Positions 32,711 through 33,118 of a stretch of DNA of 33,118 bases are shown here, in pieces (the first letter of the stretch is position 1; the number at the start of each line of letters is the position of its first letter). Origin of the DNA: Gammaproteobacteria bacterium (GTDB lineage Bacteria; Pseudomonadota; Gammaproteobacteria; Arenicellales; Poriferihabitantaceae); contig JAALKB010000014.1 in the NCBI GenBank assembly GCA_011088265.1, positions 1-33,118 of the forward strand, given 5' to 3'. Below the pieces are notes generated by a model that was given only the letters and a program-made list of their open reading frames with translations, did not search any database and was not told where the DNA came from. The position numbers were made by a program, and so were the translations under genes.

Positions 32711-33118
32711 TCACGACCAGATCAGTGGAGGTTCATTCATCAATGCCGCCTGCTCTCGCAAAGCGAGCACGTGGCCTCCCCAATACTGTAGAGTATTGAA
32801 CCAGGGAAAAGCAATGGGAAAAGCAGGATCTTCCCACCTTGATGCGATCCAACTGGCATGATAGATCATTCTCAAGGTCCGCAACACCTCAATCAGATGC
32901 AGCTCAGCAGGGTTGAATGCAAAAAACTGCGTATAGCCCTCCAGTAAATCAGCCAATTTGGCCGACATGTAGCCACGCTCTCCGGAAAGAAACATCCATA
33001 AGTCCTGTATCGCAGGCCCGGTTCGCGCATCGTCAAAATCAACAATGTGAGGGCTTTTTTCAGTCCAGAGAATATTACCAGGATGCAAATCTCCATGCAG
33101 GCGAAGCTGTTTCACGTC
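32711..33118 (-). CDS. SrkA/APH-type phosphotransferase, C-terminal part
   Basis: The last 135 or so residues of a Ser/Thr or aminoglycoside-type kinase; the gene runs off the window at its 5' end. LHGDLHPGNILW is the catalytic (Brenner) motif and HIVDFDDARTGP the metal-binding DFD segment, followed by a helical C-terminus. This matches SrkA (YihE), a stress-response kinase in gammaproteobacteria often close to dsbA. A GTG at 33113-33115 lies at the window edge but the frame stays open, so it should not be taken as the start. The family call is firm; the exact name is likely. Confidence 0.85.
   Translation of the reverse strand, partial: DVKQLRLHGDLHPGNILWTEKSPHIVDFDDARTGPAIQDLWMFLSGERGYMSAKLADLLEGYTQFFAFNPAELHLIEVLRTLRMIYHASWIASRWEDPAFPIAFPWFNTLQYWGGHVLALREQAALMNEPPLIWS

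Noticed and set aside
32697-32713. Firm terminator for the kinase gene
   Set aside because: A perfect hairpin, but no U-run follows on the minus strand and it covers the stop codon.

Overview
The window reads as chromosomal DNA of a proteobacterium, most likely a marine or aquatic gammaproteobacterium. The evidence is a SufS/SufE pair, a DsbB-type quinone reductase, a DUF3014-like protein, a SrkA-like kinase fragment and a non-pyrrolysine MttB homologue. No rRNA, tRNA, CRISPR array, transposase or phage gene was seen, and no transcription factor was recognised. The genus cannot be fixed from sequence reading alone.

Left third (14-11021, all minus strand): one closely packed block of 14 genes encoding what looks like a complete bacterial ubiquitin-like conjugation system. 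In transcription order it holds three unrecognised proteins, a classical AAA ATPase with an N-terminal helical-repeat region, a 92-aa protein, a 571-aa protein with a possible degenerate NTPase core, a 211-aa protein, a RING/PHD-type zinc-finger protein (E3-like), an E1-like ThiF enzyme, an E2, a YbjN-like protein, a YukD-like Ubl, a JAB/JAMM protease (deubiquitinase-like) and a 104-aa protein. Genes overlap by 1-29 bases or lie a few bases apart, and a plausible sigma-70 promoter lies at 11071-11099. The E1-E2-RING-Ubl-JAB core is a described class of prokaryotic system. The p97-like AAA protein and six or seven unassigned partners make this version the main point of interest. The Ubl ends in ...DSLVV with no C-terminal glycine. 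Read through its amber codon, the frame stays open to the ATGA overlap with the JAB start.

Middle (11187-19202): a probable quaternary-amine or amino-acid catabolic module. It holds a dimethylglycine/sarcosine dehydrogenase-like flavoprotein with a folate-binding half and an MttB-family methyltransferase (both minus). Divergent from these are an AGXT2-like class III aminotransferase, an HSL-type esterase and a short-chain dehydrogenase (plus). The divergent spacer carries a perfect dyad between promoter-like hexamers.

Right third (19245-33118): mixed housekeeping and metabolic genes. They are a HAD hydrolase broken by an amber codon, a DUF3014-like membrane-anchored protein, SufE and SufS (minus), a GT4 glycosyltransferase, a PHP-like protein, an extended SDR, a ThDP enzyme broken by a deletion/frameshift that removes the catalytic glutamate, a classical SDR, a CaiB/BaiF CoA-transferase, DsbB, a LysE/RhtB exporter broken at a C6 run, a class I glutamine amidotransferase and the C-terminal part of a SrkA/APH-type kinase running off the window. 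Three broken genes in about 13 kb, plus several intergenic spacers carrying short tandem duplications, suggest a genome undergoing local decay, or an assembly with errors.
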